Positions 7,302 through 14,248 of a stretch of 16,345 bases of DNA are shown here, in pieces (within the stretch, counting starts at the first letter, position 1; each line of letters opens with the position of its first letter). The stretch comes from Comamonadaceae bacterium (GTDB lineage: Bacteria; Pseudomonadota; Gammaproteobacteria; Burkholderiales; Burkholderiaceae_C). A program made the translations under genes and the position numbers. The stretch lies in assembly GCA_947458415.1 (NCBI GenBank), contig CANGZG010000038.1:1-16345 (forward strand), written 5' to 3'. The notes under the pieces were generated by a model. That model made no database searches and had not been told where the DNA came from. It worked only from the letters and a program-made list of their open reading frames with translations.

Positions 7302-9047
7302 TTAACGCGTCAATTGGGCCAGGATCTTGCCCGCCACTTCCGCCAACGCCAACTTGGTCGGCTCGGCGTCCCGTCGGTGCTGGTATTCGACATGGCCTTC
7401 TTTCAAGCCACGGTCACCGACGGTGACGCGGTGCGGCACACCGATCAACTCCCAATCGGCAAACATGGCGCCGGGGCGCTCGCCTCGGTCGTCCAAGATG
7501 ACATCGACACCGGCTTGCAGCAACTCGGCATACAAAGCTTCAGCAGCGGTTTTCACCTCGGGGCTGCGGTCTGGGCCGATCGGGCAGACCACCACGGTGA
7601 ATGGCGCCAATGCATCGGGCCAAATGATGCCTTTGGCATCGTGGTTTTGCTCGATGGCGGCGGCGGGCAAGCGTGTGATGCCAATGCCGTAGCAGCCCAT
7701 CTCAAAATGCCGGGGCTTGCCGTCTTCGGCCAAAAACGTGGCGTTCATGGCCGCGCTGTATTTGGTTCCGAGGTAAAAAATATGACCGACTTCGATGCCG
7801 CGCTCGATTGCCAGAGGGCCTTTACCGTCAGGCGACATGTCACCTTCAACCACATTGCGAATGTCAGCGACCAGATCGGGCTCTGGCAGATCGCGGCCCC
7901 AATTGACGCCCGTCAGGTGGTGATCGGGTTGGTTGGCGCCGCAAATCCAATTGCTCATCACCGCCACATCGCGATCCACCACCACTTTCAGCGGTTTTTG
8001 CAGCTTCAACGGACCGAGGTAGCCGGGCTTGCAACCGAAGTGCGCGTCAATTTCAGCCAACGTGGCAAACCGAAACCCTTTTTCAAACCCAGGTAGCTTG
8101 CCTGCCTTGACTTCGTTCATGTCGTGGTCACCGCGCACCAAGAGCAACCAAATTGGGCTGTTGACGATTTCACCTTTGTCATTGGTTTCGTCTGTCGCCA
8201 GCACCAACGACTTGACCGTGGTGGACAAGGGCACGCCCAACAAGGCGGCCACGTCCTCGCAAGTGCTTTTGCCGGGCGTTGGTGTCAACGCGCAGGGCGC
8301 CGTGGCGGCACCGCGTGTTTGCGCAGGCGCCAACGCTTGGGCTTTTTCCATGTTGGCCGCGTAATCGCTGTTCGGGCAATACACGATCGCGTCTTCGCCC
8401 GTGGCCGCGATCACTTGAAACTCTTCGCTCAGATCGCCACCGATGGCACCACTGTCAGCCGCCACGGCCCTGTAGCGCAAGCCGAAGCGGTCAAATATGC
8501 GGCGATAAGCCTGCGCCATGGCTTGGTAACTGATTTGCGCCGAAGCCGCATCGCGGTCAAAGCTGTAAGCGTCTTTCATGATGAATTCGCGACCGCGCAT
8601 CAACCCAAACCGCGGGCGTCGTTCATCCCGAAATTTGGTTTGGATTTGGTAGAAATTTTTGGGCAACTGCTTGTAGCTGCGCAGCTCTTGGCGCGCGATG
8701 TCTGTCACCACCTCCTCGCTGGTGGGCTGCACCACGAAATCGCGGTCGTGGCGGTCACGGATGCGAAGCAACTCGGGGCCCATCTTTTCGAAGCGGCCGG
8801 TCTCTTGCCACAGCTCGGCCGGTTGCACCACGGGCATGGTGAGTTCGATGGCAGCGGCTCGGTTCATCTCTTCGCGCACGATCGCCTCGACCTTGCGAAT
8901 GACGCGCAAACCCATGGGCATGTAGGTGTAGATGCCCGCGCCCAGCTTTTTGATCATGCCCGCACGCATCATCAATTGGTGGCTTGCCACTTCAGCATCA
9001 GCCGGGGCCTCTTTGAGGGTGGAAATCAGAAACTGGGAAGCTTTCAT
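7302..9047 (-). CDS. proS: Prolyl-tRNA synthetase (bacterial type, with editing domain)
   Basis: A 581-residue class IIa aminoacyl-tRNA synthetase that charges tRNA-Pro in the cytoplasm. The N-terminus MKASQFLISTLKEAPADAEV matches the family opening, so ATG 9047 is chosen; TTG 9065 would add six unsupported residues. Motif 2 is seen as FRDERRPRFGLMRGREF with the following DAYSFD. The insertion editing domain that removes mischarged alanine spans roughly residues 225-410. Motif 3 reads YGIGITRLPAAAIEQ. A C-terminal anticodon-binding domain follows from about residue 475, opening with VVVCPIGPD. The start lacks a recognisable Shine-Dalgarno (CTGCCTCACCT precedes it). It is divergent from rppH, and a tRNA-Pro gene lies elsewhere in the window. 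Confidence 0.97.
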   Translation of the reverse strand: MKASQFLISTLKEAPADAEVASHQLMMRAGMIKKLGAGIYTYMPMGLRVIRKVEAIVREEMNRAAAIELTMPVVQPAELWQETGRFEKMGPELLRIRDRHDRDFVVQPTSEEVVTDIARQELRSYKQLPKNFYQIQTKFRDERRPRFGLMRGREFIMKDAYSFDRDAASAQISYQAMAQAYRRIFDRFGLRYRAVAADSGAIGGDLSEEFQVIAATGEDAIVYCPNSDYAANMEKAQALAPAQTRGAATAPCALTPTPGKSTCEDVAALLGVPLSTTVKSLVLATDETNDKGEIVNSPIWLLLVRGDHDMNEVKAGKLPGFEKGFRFATLAEIDAHFGCKPGYLGPLKLQKPLKVVVDRDVAVMSNWICGANQPDHHLTGVNWGRDLPEPDLVADIRNVVEGDMSPDGKGPLAIERGIEVGHIFYLGTKYSAAMNATFLAEDGKPRHFEMGCYGIGITRLPAAAIEQNHDAKGIIWPDALAPFTVVVCPIGPDRSPEVKTAAEALYAELLQAGVDVILDDRGERPGAMFADWELIGVPHRVTVGDRGLKEGHVEYQHRRDAEPTKLALAEVAGKILAQLTR

Positions 9048-9104
9048 AGGTGAGGCAGGCGCCAACGCAGTGGCTTTGATTGGAAGATGAAACCTATCGG
9101 TGTA

Positions 9105-9132
9105 TTGATGTCAGCCCGATGCTGTGCATAAT
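9105..9132 (+). promoter_or_regulatory. Candidate sigma70 promoter for rppH
   Basis: TTGATG (9105-9110) and CATAAT (9127-9132) are separated by 16 bp. The predicted start is near 9139, which leaves a leader of about 24 nt containing the Shine-Dalgarno TGAGG at 9151-9155. The match is moderate (four and five of six bases). No convincing opposite-strand promoter for proS was found in the same 115-bp region. Confidence 0.4.
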
Positions 9133-9162
9133 GGCCGCAGTTGAAATTTTTGAGGTTTGATT

Positions 9163-9723
9163 ATGCTTGACCGTGACGGCTTTCGGCCTAACGTCGGCAT
9201 CATTCTGCTCAACCAGAAGAATCAGGTTTTTTGGGGCAAGCGCATCCGCACCCACAGTTGGCAATTTCCGCAAGGCGGCATTGACCGAGGTGAAACACCG
9301 GAGCAGGCTTTGTTCAGGGAATTGCAGGAAGAGGTGGGACTGCAACCCGAGCAAGTGCGCATCGTGGCCCGAACCCGCGACTGGTTGCGTTACGAAGTGC
9401 CAGACCGCTACATCCGCAAGGATGCGCGCGGCCATTACAAAGGCCAAAAACAAATTTGGTTTTTGTTGCAATTGGTGGTGCCTGACCACGCCTTGAATTT
9501 GCGCGCCAGCACCCACCCCGAATTCGACGCTTGGCGTTGGAATGAATACTGGGTGCCACTGGAGTCGGTGGTGGAATTCAAACGTGGGGTCTATGAGATG
9601 GCATTGACCGAGTTGTCGCGCTATTTGCCACGGCAAGACAACCGCAGTTCTTTTTTGCGCCAAGGCATGCGACATGCCACGGCTCCTGACAACGGCGCGG
9701 GTAGCGCCAATTCAGACACTTGA
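9163..9723 (+). CDS. rppH: RNA pyrophosphohydrolase (Nudix)
   Basis: A 186-residue Nudix hydrolase of the RppH/NudH/InvA group. It removes pyrophosphate from 5'-triphosphate mRNA ends and so starts RNase E-dependent decay; it also hydrolyses dinucleoside polyphosphates. The protein opens MLDRDGFRPNVGIILLN and carries a full Nudix box at residues 38-60, with GGIDRGE and REL..EEVGL all matching GX5EX7REUXEEXGU. The C-terminal tail is somewhat longer than the ~176 residues of the enteric enzyme and looks polar and disordered after SFLRQG. ATG 9163 has a GAGG Shine-Dalgarno 7 bp upstream. It is divergent from proS and convergent with proB, with 22 bp between the stop codons. Confidence 0.95.
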   Translation: MLDRDGFRPNVGIILLNQKNQVFWGKRIRTHSWQFPQGGIDRGETPEQALFRELQEEVGLQPEQVRIVARTRDWLRYEVPDRYIRKDARGHYKGQKQIWFLLQLVVPDHALNLRASTHPEFDAWRWNEYWVPLESVVEFKRGVYEMALTELSRYLPRQDNRSSFLRQGMRHATAPDNGAGSANSDT

Positions 9724-9745
9724 CACCACTCGGACACCAGACGAT

Positions 9746-10882
9746 TTAACGCATCAACACCAAGTTATCGCGGTGCACCATCTCTGGCTCGGCCACGTAG
9801 CCCAAGGCGGTTTCGATCTCGCTTGAGGGTTTTTTGCATAGCAAACGGCATTCGGCACTGGCGTAATTGGCCAAACCACGCGCGAGTTCGTTGCCTTTCA
9901 AATCACAAATCGCAATCACATCGCCGCGCGAAAACTCACCCTTGACGCTGTGCATGCCAATCGGCAACAGGCTTTTGCCTTCTCGGGTGAGCTTGTCCAC
10001 GGCGCCGTCATCGATCCAAATCGCACCACGCATTTGCAAATGGTCTGCCATCCATTGTTTGCGGGCTTGTTGTTTTTGGGTCGGGGCGATCAACAACGTC
10101 CCGATCGGTTCGCCGGCGCACAAGCGCAACAACGCATCGGGTTCGCGGCCCCACGCAATGACGGTGCTCGCGCCTGAACCAGCCGCACGCTTGGCCGCCA
10201 AAATTTTGGTCAACATGCCACCACGCCCGATGCTCGAGCCAGCCCCGCCCGCCATGGCCTCGAGTGACGGGTCCCCCGCCTGCGCGTGCTGGACCAAGGT
10301 GGCGTCGCGGTGTTTGCGCGGATCTGCGGTGAACAAACCGGCTTGGTCGGTCAAGATGACCAAGGCGTCGGCTTCCACCAAATTGGCGACCAAGGCACCC
10401 AAGGTGTCGTTGTCGCCGAATTTGATTTCGTCATTGACAACCGTGTCGTTCTCGTTGATCACCGGCAACACGCCATGCGAGAGCAAGGTATTGAGCGTCG
10501 AGCGTGCATTCAAGTAACGCTCGCGATCGGCCAAATCGGCATGGGTCAGCAACACCTGCGCGCTGCCCAAACCGTGCTGACGCAATTTGCTTTCATACAT
10601 TTGCGCCAAACCCATTTGCCCTACCGCGGCAGCGGCTTGAAGTTCGTGGATTTCATGCGGGCGCGTGGACCAACCAAGGCGCTTCATGCCTTCAGCGATC
10701 GCGCCGCTGGACACCATGATGATTTCGCGTTTGTCGTTGGACCGCATCAACGCGGCGATCTGTCGACACCATTCGCCGATGGCTGGCTCATCCAAGCCGC
10801 GCCCTTCGTTGGTGACCAGGCTCGATCCCACCTTGACCACGATGCGGCGGGCGTCTTGCAATATGCGTTGGGCGTCAGACAT
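9746..10882 (-). CDS. proB: Glutamate 5-kinase
   Basis: A 378-residue enzyme that phosphorylates glutamate to gamma-glutamyl phosphate, the first step of proline synthesis, normally feedback-inhibited by proline. The amino-acid-kinase domain shows VVKVGSSLVTNEG near residues 15-27, then MVSSGAIAEG, PVINENDTV, FGDNDTLGA and LTDQAGLFTADPR. A C-terminal PUA domain occupies roughly 285-370 and includes SLLPIGMHSVKGEFSRGD. It starts at ATG 10882, 21 bp after obgE on the same strand, completing the rplU-rpmA-obgE-proB order common in betaproteobacteria. No Shine-Dalgarno is visible before the start, so translation may depend on coupling to obgE. No proA is next to it. Confidence 0.97.
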   Translation of the reverse strand: MSDAQRILQDARRIVVKVGSSLVTNEGRGLDEPAIGEWCRQIAALMRSNDKREIIMVSSGAIAEGMKRLGWSTRPHEIHELQAAAAVGQMGLAQMYESKLRQHGLGSAQVLLTHADLADRERYLNARSTLNTLLSHGVLPVINENDTVVNDEIKFGDNDTLGALVANLVEADALVILTDQAGLFTADPRKHRDATLVQHAQAGDPSLEAMAGGAGSSIGRGGMLTKILAAKRAAGSGASTVIAWGREPDALLRLCAGEPIGTLLIAPTQKQQARKQWMADHLQMRGAIWIDDGAVDKLTREGKSLLPIGMHSVKGEFSRGDVIAICDLKGNELARGLANYASAECRLLCKKPSSEIETALGYVAEPEMVHRDNLVLMR

Positions 10883-10903
10883 GTGAACCGGTGCGCGGTG
10901 GCG

Positions 10904-11968
10904 TCACAACAAAGGGGCAAAGCGCGGGTCGGGTGCAGGCTCTGCTTGGGTGGACTTGAATTGTTTTTCCAGATGCTCATAGATGGCACGCACCAGACCT
11001 TCACAGCCTTCGCGGTTGAGCGCTGAAATTTGGAACACCGGCCCTTTGTATTTGAAGCGTTTGACAAAGTCTTTGACGCGGGCTTCACGCTCGATGTCAG
11101 GCACCATGTCCAATTTGTTGAGCACCAACCAACGGGGTTTGTCGTAGAGTGCCGGGTCGTATTTTTTCAATTCCAGCGCAATGGCCTTGGCCTGCGCCAC
11201 GGGGTCGACCGCATCGTCAAAAGGCGCCATGTCCACCATGTGTAACAACAATCGCGTGCGCTGCAAATGGCGCAAAAACTGATGGCCTAAACCCGCCCCT
11301 TCGGCCGCACCTTCGATCAAACCGGGCACATCTGCCACCACGAAACTTTGCTCGGCGGCCACGCGCACCACCCCCAAATTCGGGTGCAGGGTTGTGAAAG
11401 GGTAATCGGCAATTTTGGGGCGCGCATTGGAGATGGCGCTGATCAAGGTGGACTTGCCTGCATTGGGCATGCCCAGCAAACCGACATCGGCCAGCACTTT
11501 CAATTCGAGTTTGAGGTTTTTGCGATCGCCCGGCCAACCGGGTGTTTTTTGGCGCGGGGCACGGTTGATCGAGCTCTTAAACCGCATGTTGCCAAATCCG
11601 CCATCCCCCCCTTTGGCAATCATGACCATCTCGCCGGGCGTCAACAACTCGTAAAGCACATCGTTGGTTTCAGCATCAATCAGCAAGGTACCGACCGGCA
11701 TTTTCAAAACGATGTCGTTGCCGGCCGCGCCAAACATGTCCGACCCCATGCCGTGTTCACCACGTTGCGCCTCATGACGGCGTGAGAAACGGTAATCGAC
11801 CAGCGTGTTCAAACTCGCGTCAGCGACCGCGTACACATGACCGCCTCGGCCACCATCGCCGCCATTGGGGCCACCGAATTCTTTGTATTTTTCGTGCCTG
11901 AAAGAGACGCAGCCGTTCCCACCGTCACCGGCGATGATGTCAATAAAGGCTTCGTCAACAAATTTCAT
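10904..11968 (-). CDS. obgE: Obg family GTPase
   Basis: A 354-residue essential GTPase that associates with the 50S subunit and links ribosome assembly to growth and stress signals. The glycine-rich Obg fold covers ~1-158, with GDGGNGCVSFRHEKY and GGPNGGDGGRGG visible. The G domain follows: G1 GMPNAGKST at 166-174, switch region DYPFTTLHPNLG, G3 DVPG at 213-216, and G4 NKLD at 284-287. The tail is short and acidic to neutral. It lies downstream of rplU and rpmA and just ahead of proB. A perfect 12-bp terminator hairpin ends only 15 nt before the ATG, so expression depends on read-through or on a promoter inside the hairpin or rpmA. The Shine-Dalgarno is weak. Confidence 0.97.
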   Translation of the reverse strand: MKFVDEAFIDIIAGDGGNGCVSFRHEKYKEFGGPNGGDGGRGGHVYAVADASLNTLVDYRFSRRHEAQRGEHGMGSDMFGAAGNDIVLKMPVGTLLIDAETNDVLYELLTPGEMVMIAKGGDGGFGNMRFKSSINRAPRQKTPGWPGDRKNLKLELKVLADVGLLGMPNAGKSTLISAISNARPKIADYPFTTLHPNLGVVRVAAEQSFVVADVPGLIEGAAEGAGLGHQFLRHLQRTRLLLHMVDMAPFDDAVDPVAQAKAIALELKKYDPALYDKPRWLVLNKLDMVPDIEREARVKDFVKRFKYKGPVFQISALNREGCEGLVRAIYEHLEKQFKSTQAEPAPDPRFAPLL

Positions 11969-11983
11969 GGGGCAATCTTAAAG

Positions 11984-12012
11984 ACAAAAGCCCCGACTGG
12001 CGGGGCTTTTGT
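11984..12012 (-). terminator. Rho-independent terminator after rplU-rpmA
   Basis: ACAAAAGCCCCG (11984-11995) and CGGGGCTTTTGT (12001-12012) form a perfect 12-bp stem with a 5-nt loop. In minus-strand RNA the stem's 3' side contains UUUUGU and is followed by CUUU, giving a U-rich tail. The hairpin starts 16 nt after the rpmA stop and ends 15 nt before the obgE ATG. The palindrome also carries a short T run on the plus strand. Confidence 0.85.
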
Positions 12013-12028
12013 GCAAGCGTGAAGGGAC

Positions 12029-12286
12029 TTAAGCAGGAATCACATTCACCATGTGCTTGTTCAATGAGCCTTTGATGGAAAAAGACACATGGCCCTCAAC
12101 CAATGCGAACAAGGTGTGGTCTTTGCCGATGCCGACATTGGTACCGGGGTGGAACTTGGTGCCACGCTGACGCACGATGATGGCGCCTGCACTGATGTGT
12201 TCACCACCGAAAGCCTTGACACCCAACATCTTGGGGTTGGAGTCACGACCGTTGCGCGTAGAGCCGCCGCCTTTTTTCTGTGCCAT
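12029..12286 (-). CDS. rpmA: 50S ribosomal protein L27
   Basis: An 85-residue L27. It begins MAQKKGGGSTRNGRDSNPK, the conserved N-terminal tail that reaches the peptidyl-transferase centre, and continues with KMLGVKAFGGEHISAGAIIVRQRG split here as LGVKAFGG and IIVRQRGTKFHPG. Length is normal for the family. ATG 12286 has GGAG upstream at a rather long spacing (~10 nt). It follows rplU by 14 bp on the same strand; the two proteins are almost always encoded together. A strong terminator lies 16 bp downstream. Confidence 0.98.
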   Translation of the reverse strand: MAQKKGGGSTRNGRDSNPKMLGVKAFGGEHISAGAIIVRQRGTKFHPGTNVGIGKDHTLFALVEGHVSFSIKGSLNKHMVNVIPA

Positions 12287-12300
12287 GGTGTGAAAGCTCC

Positions 12301-12612
12301 TTAGGCTTGGATCGAGGCGATCTGCAATTCAGTGAATTGCTGGCGATGGCCTTGGCGTTTTTGGTAGTGCTTACGACGGCGCATTTTGAAAATGCGAACC
12401 TTGTCGTGCTTGCCATGGGCGACGACCATGGCCTTGACGGATGCACCGGACACCAGGGGTGTGCCGACCTTGATTTCTGCGCCGTTACCGACAGCCAAAA
12501 CCTGGTCAATCACGATTTCCTGGCCAACGTCCGCAGCGATCTGTTCTACTTTGATTTTTTCGCCGGTCGACACGCGATATTGCTTGCCACCGGTTTTTAT
12601 GACTGCGTACAT
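12301..12612 (-). CDS. rplU: 50S ribosomal protein L21
   Basis: A 103-residue L21, a 23S rRNA-binding protein of the large subunit. It opens with the family signature MYAVIKTGGKQYRV, contains the basic segment KVRIFKMRRRKHYQKRQGHRQ near residues 71-91, and ends in ELQIASIQA. ATG 12612 has a clear AGAGG Shine-Dalgarno at about 6 nt. It is the first gene of the rplU-rpmA-(obgE-proB) cluster and is divergent from ispB, an arrangement also seen in enterics. A leader of about 55 nt with a hairpin precedes it. Confidence 0.98.
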   Translation of the reverse strand: MYAVIKTGGKQYRVSTGEKIKVEQIAADVGQEIVIDQVLAVGNGAEIKVGTPLVSGASVKAMVVAHGKHDKVRIFKMRRRKHYQKRQGHRQQFTELQIASIQA

Positions 12613-12642
12613 ACGAACCTCTGAAAGATAGACTCTTCATTT

Positions 12643-12668
12643 GCTCTGCCAACGGATTTCAGCAGAGC
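12643..12668 (-). promoter_or_regulatory. Hairpin at the 5' end of the rplU leader
   Basis: GCTCTGC (12643-12649) and GCAGAGC (12662-12668) form a perfect 7-bp inverted repeat with a 12-nt loop. If transcription starts near 12667, as the extended -10 box predicts, this would be the very first structure in the rplU mRNA. It could be a stability element or an autoregulatory binding site. No known betaproteobacterial L21 leader is recognised here. Confidence 0.4.
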
Positions 12669-12673
12669 CGAAC

Positions 12674-12682
12674 ATTTTAGCA
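12674..12682 (-). promoter_or_regulatory. Extended -10 promoter for rplU
   Basis: Read on the minus strand, TGC TAAAAT (12682-12674) is a TGN-extended -10 box with five of six matches. No good -35 box is visible at 16-18 bp. The predicted start is near 12667. Confidence 0.5.
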
Positions 12683-12732
12683 TGTAAAAAGGGTTTGTGG
12701 CGCCCCGCCCTCAGAGACAGGCGGTGGTTGCC

Positions 12733-12738
12733 TATAAT
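12733..12738 (+). promoter_or_regulatory. Candidate -10 box for ispB
   Basis: A perfect TATAAT stands 30 bp before the chosen TTG start. No good -35 box is found at 16-18 bp upstream. The predicted transcription start (~12745) is only a few bases before an ATG that opens a five-codon mini-ORF (12749-12766, MRQNP). Confidence 0.45.
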
Positions 12739-12762
12739 TTGGTTTTCCATGAGACAAAACCC

Positions 12763-13749
12763 TTGAGCGCTCCCGTTTCCTCCCCTCAGACGGCCATGTC
12801 TGGCCTCATCGGGCAGGACATGCTCGCTGTGGACCGCATCATCTCGCAACGCCTGTCCTCCGGCGTGCCTTTGGTCGGGCAAGTCTCCCATCACATCATT
12901 CAAGCCGGCGGCAAGCGCTTGCGGCCCGTGCTTTTGCTGTTGATGTCCGGGGCTTTGGGCTACCAAGGGCGACACCACCACACGTTGGCTGCGGTGATTG
13001 AATTCATCCACACCGCCACCTTGCTTCACGACGATGTCGTGGACGACTCCAAGTTGCGTCGAAGCAAACCCACCGCCGACGCCTTGTTTGGCAACCCGGC
13101 CCGTGTGCTGGTGGGCGACTTTCTGTATTCGCGGGCTTTTCAAATGATGGTGGAATGCCAAAACATGCGTGTGCTCGACATCGTGGCCGATGCCACCAAC
13201 GTGATTGCCGAGGGCGAAGTCATGCAGTTGATGAACATGCATGATGCCTCTCTCAGCGAAGACGGCTACCTGAACGTGATTCGCAGCAAAACCGCCAAAT
13301 TGTTTGAAGCCAGCACGCGCCTGCCCGCCGTGCTCATGGGCAGCGATGCAACCACCGAAGACGCCTGCGCGCGTTATGGCCAAGCCCTGGGCACCGCTTT
13401 TCAAGTGATTGACGATGTGCTGGATTACGACGGCGACGCCACGCTGATGGGCAAAAACCTGGGCGACGATTTGCGCGAAGGCAAAGCCACCTTGCCTCTG
13501 ATATTTGCCATGCAACGCGGCAATGCCAACGAATGCGCCTTGATCAAACACGCGATCGAGCAGGGCGAAGAACAGGCCTTGCACGACATCGCCTCGATTG
13601 TTCGAAACACAGGCGCCATGCAGGCCACACGGGAGGCAGCGAGTGCGCAAGCGCAATTGGCCTTGGATGCCATAGAAGTTTTACCTGCCAGTGTTTACAA
13701 GTCTGCACTGCAAGAGCTCGCAGAGCAGTTACTCAGCCGTCAAAGCTGA
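12763..13749 (+). CDS. ispB: Octaprenyl diphosphate synthase (trans-polyprenyl synthase)
   Basis: A protein of about 328 residues that extends farnesyl diphosphate with isopentenyl diphosphate to make the ubiquinone side chain, at or near the cytoplasmic membrane. The substrate motifs are GGKRLRP (~49-55), the first aspartate-rich motif LLHDDVVDDSKLRR (~87-100) and the second, DDVLDYDGD, followed by GKNLGDDLREGKATLPLI. Product length (C40) is assumed from lineage, not read from sequence. The start is uncertain. TTG 12763 (MSAPVSSPQ) is preferred because a TATAAT lies 25 bp upstream; the longer frame to 12697 would include the promoter, and ATG 12796 is a shorter option. A five-codon ATG mini-ORF ends with a TGA that overlaps this TTG. 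It is divergent from rplU. Confidence 0.93.
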   Translation: MSAPVSSPQTAMSGLIGQDMLAVDRIISQRLSSGVPLVGQVSHHIIQAGGKRLRPVLLLLMSGALGYQGRHHHTLAAVIEFIHTATLLHDDVVDDSKLRRSKPTADALFGNPARVLVGDFLYSRAFQMMVECQNMRVLDIVADATNVIAEGEVMQLMNMHDASLSEDGYLNVIRSKTAKLFEASTRLPAVLMGSDATTEDACARYGQALGTAFQVIDDVLDYDGDATLMGKNLGDDLREGKATLPLIFAMQRGNANECALIKHAIEQGEEQALHDIASIVRNTGAMQATREAASAQAQLALDAIEVLPASVYKSALQELAEQLLSRQS

Positions 13750-13752
13750 GGT

Positions 13753-14025
13753 TTATTTCGCCTCTTCTTCGGGGGGCTTGGTTTTTCTCACAATTTTGTA
13801 GCTGAGCTCGCGCTGTTTTTGCACCACCTTGGACATGCAGTCGCGGCGCATTTCGTAACTTTTGATCATGTCGCAATAGGTGCCGCTGGCGGCGTAACTC
13901 GCCATGCAGTAATTGCGCTTGTCTTTGTCTTCAATTTTGGCGCATTCGGCCATGTCGCCGGCCATGGCATGGGAGACGAAAACACAAAAAAACAGGGCTA
14001 ACGGGCGTTGGATGGGGTACGGCAT
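13753..14025 (-). CDS. Small secreted protein with twin CX11C motifs, unknown function
   Basis: A 90-residue protein starting at ATG 14025, which has CAGG 5 nt upstream. A signal peptide is visible at residues 1-22 (hydrophobic LALFFCVFV, cleavage likely after AMA). The mature part of about 68 residues holds four cysteines, C28, C40, C51 and C63, arranged CX11C-X10-CX11C. Each pair sits in a similar helical segment, I-x-D/S-x-x-x-R-x-Y/D-C, so it looks like a duplicated helix giving a disulfide-locked hairpin. The tail is charged and ends PPEEEAK. I recognise no named family and assign no function. The stop is 3 bp from the convergent ispB stop. An in-frame extension to 14079 lacks a Shine-Dalgarno and would bury the signal peptide. 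Confidence 0.75.
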   Translation of the reverse strand: MPYPIQRPLALFFCVFVSHAMAGDMAECAKIEDKDKRNYCMASYAASGTYCDMIKSYEMRRDCMSKVVQKQRELSYKIVRKTKPPEEEAK

Positions 14026-14118
14026 AAGAACCTGAGTCTGGAAAAAAGAACAGTGGTGATGGCTGTATTTTGAACCCATCTTGGCGCGCGACGCAAATTC
14101 AGCGAGGTCAAATCCATC

Positions 14119-14144
14119 CTTGGCAAAGGGTAGCCAAGTAAAAT
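14119..14144 (+). promoter_or_regulatory. Inverted repeat and -10 box upstream of tRNA-Pro
   Basis: CTTGGC (14119-14124) and GCCAAG (14133-14138) form a 6-bp inverted repeat with an 8-bp gap, abutting TAAAAT (14139-14144), a likely -10 box for the tRNA. The TTGGCA inside the left arm would be a -35 box but is only 13 bp from the -10, which is too short for a standard promoter. Whether the palindrome is an operator is unknown. Confidence 0.3.
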
Positions 14145-14155
14145 ACCAGCCCTTT

Positions 14156-14232
14156 CGGGGTGTAGCTTAGTCTGGTAAAGCGCTACGTTCGGGACGTAGA
14201 GACCGGAGGTTCGAATCCTCTCACCCCGACCA
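14156..14232 (+). tRNA. tRNA-Pro (anticodon CGG)
   Basis: A 77-nt tRNA with an encoded CCA end (14230-14232). The acceptor stem CGGGGTG (14156-14162) pairs with CACCCCG (14222-14228), giving C1-G72 and discriminator A, both typical of tRNA-Pro. The anticodon arm is CTACG-TTCGGGA-CGTAG with anticodon CGG, reading CCG codons. The T arm contains GGTTCGAATCC. It is similar to the E. coli CGG proline tRNA. It points toward the convergent autotransporter gene, 16 bp away, with no terminator between. Confidence 0.97.
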
Positions 14233-14248
14233 GTGAGGTATGCCCATG

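Noticed and set aside
7104..9053. Long plus-strand frames (7104-8096 and 8124-9053) opposite proS
   Set aside because: proS motifs are complete on the minus strand. The opposite frames show no domain and have the His/Gln-rich composition of antisense shadows.
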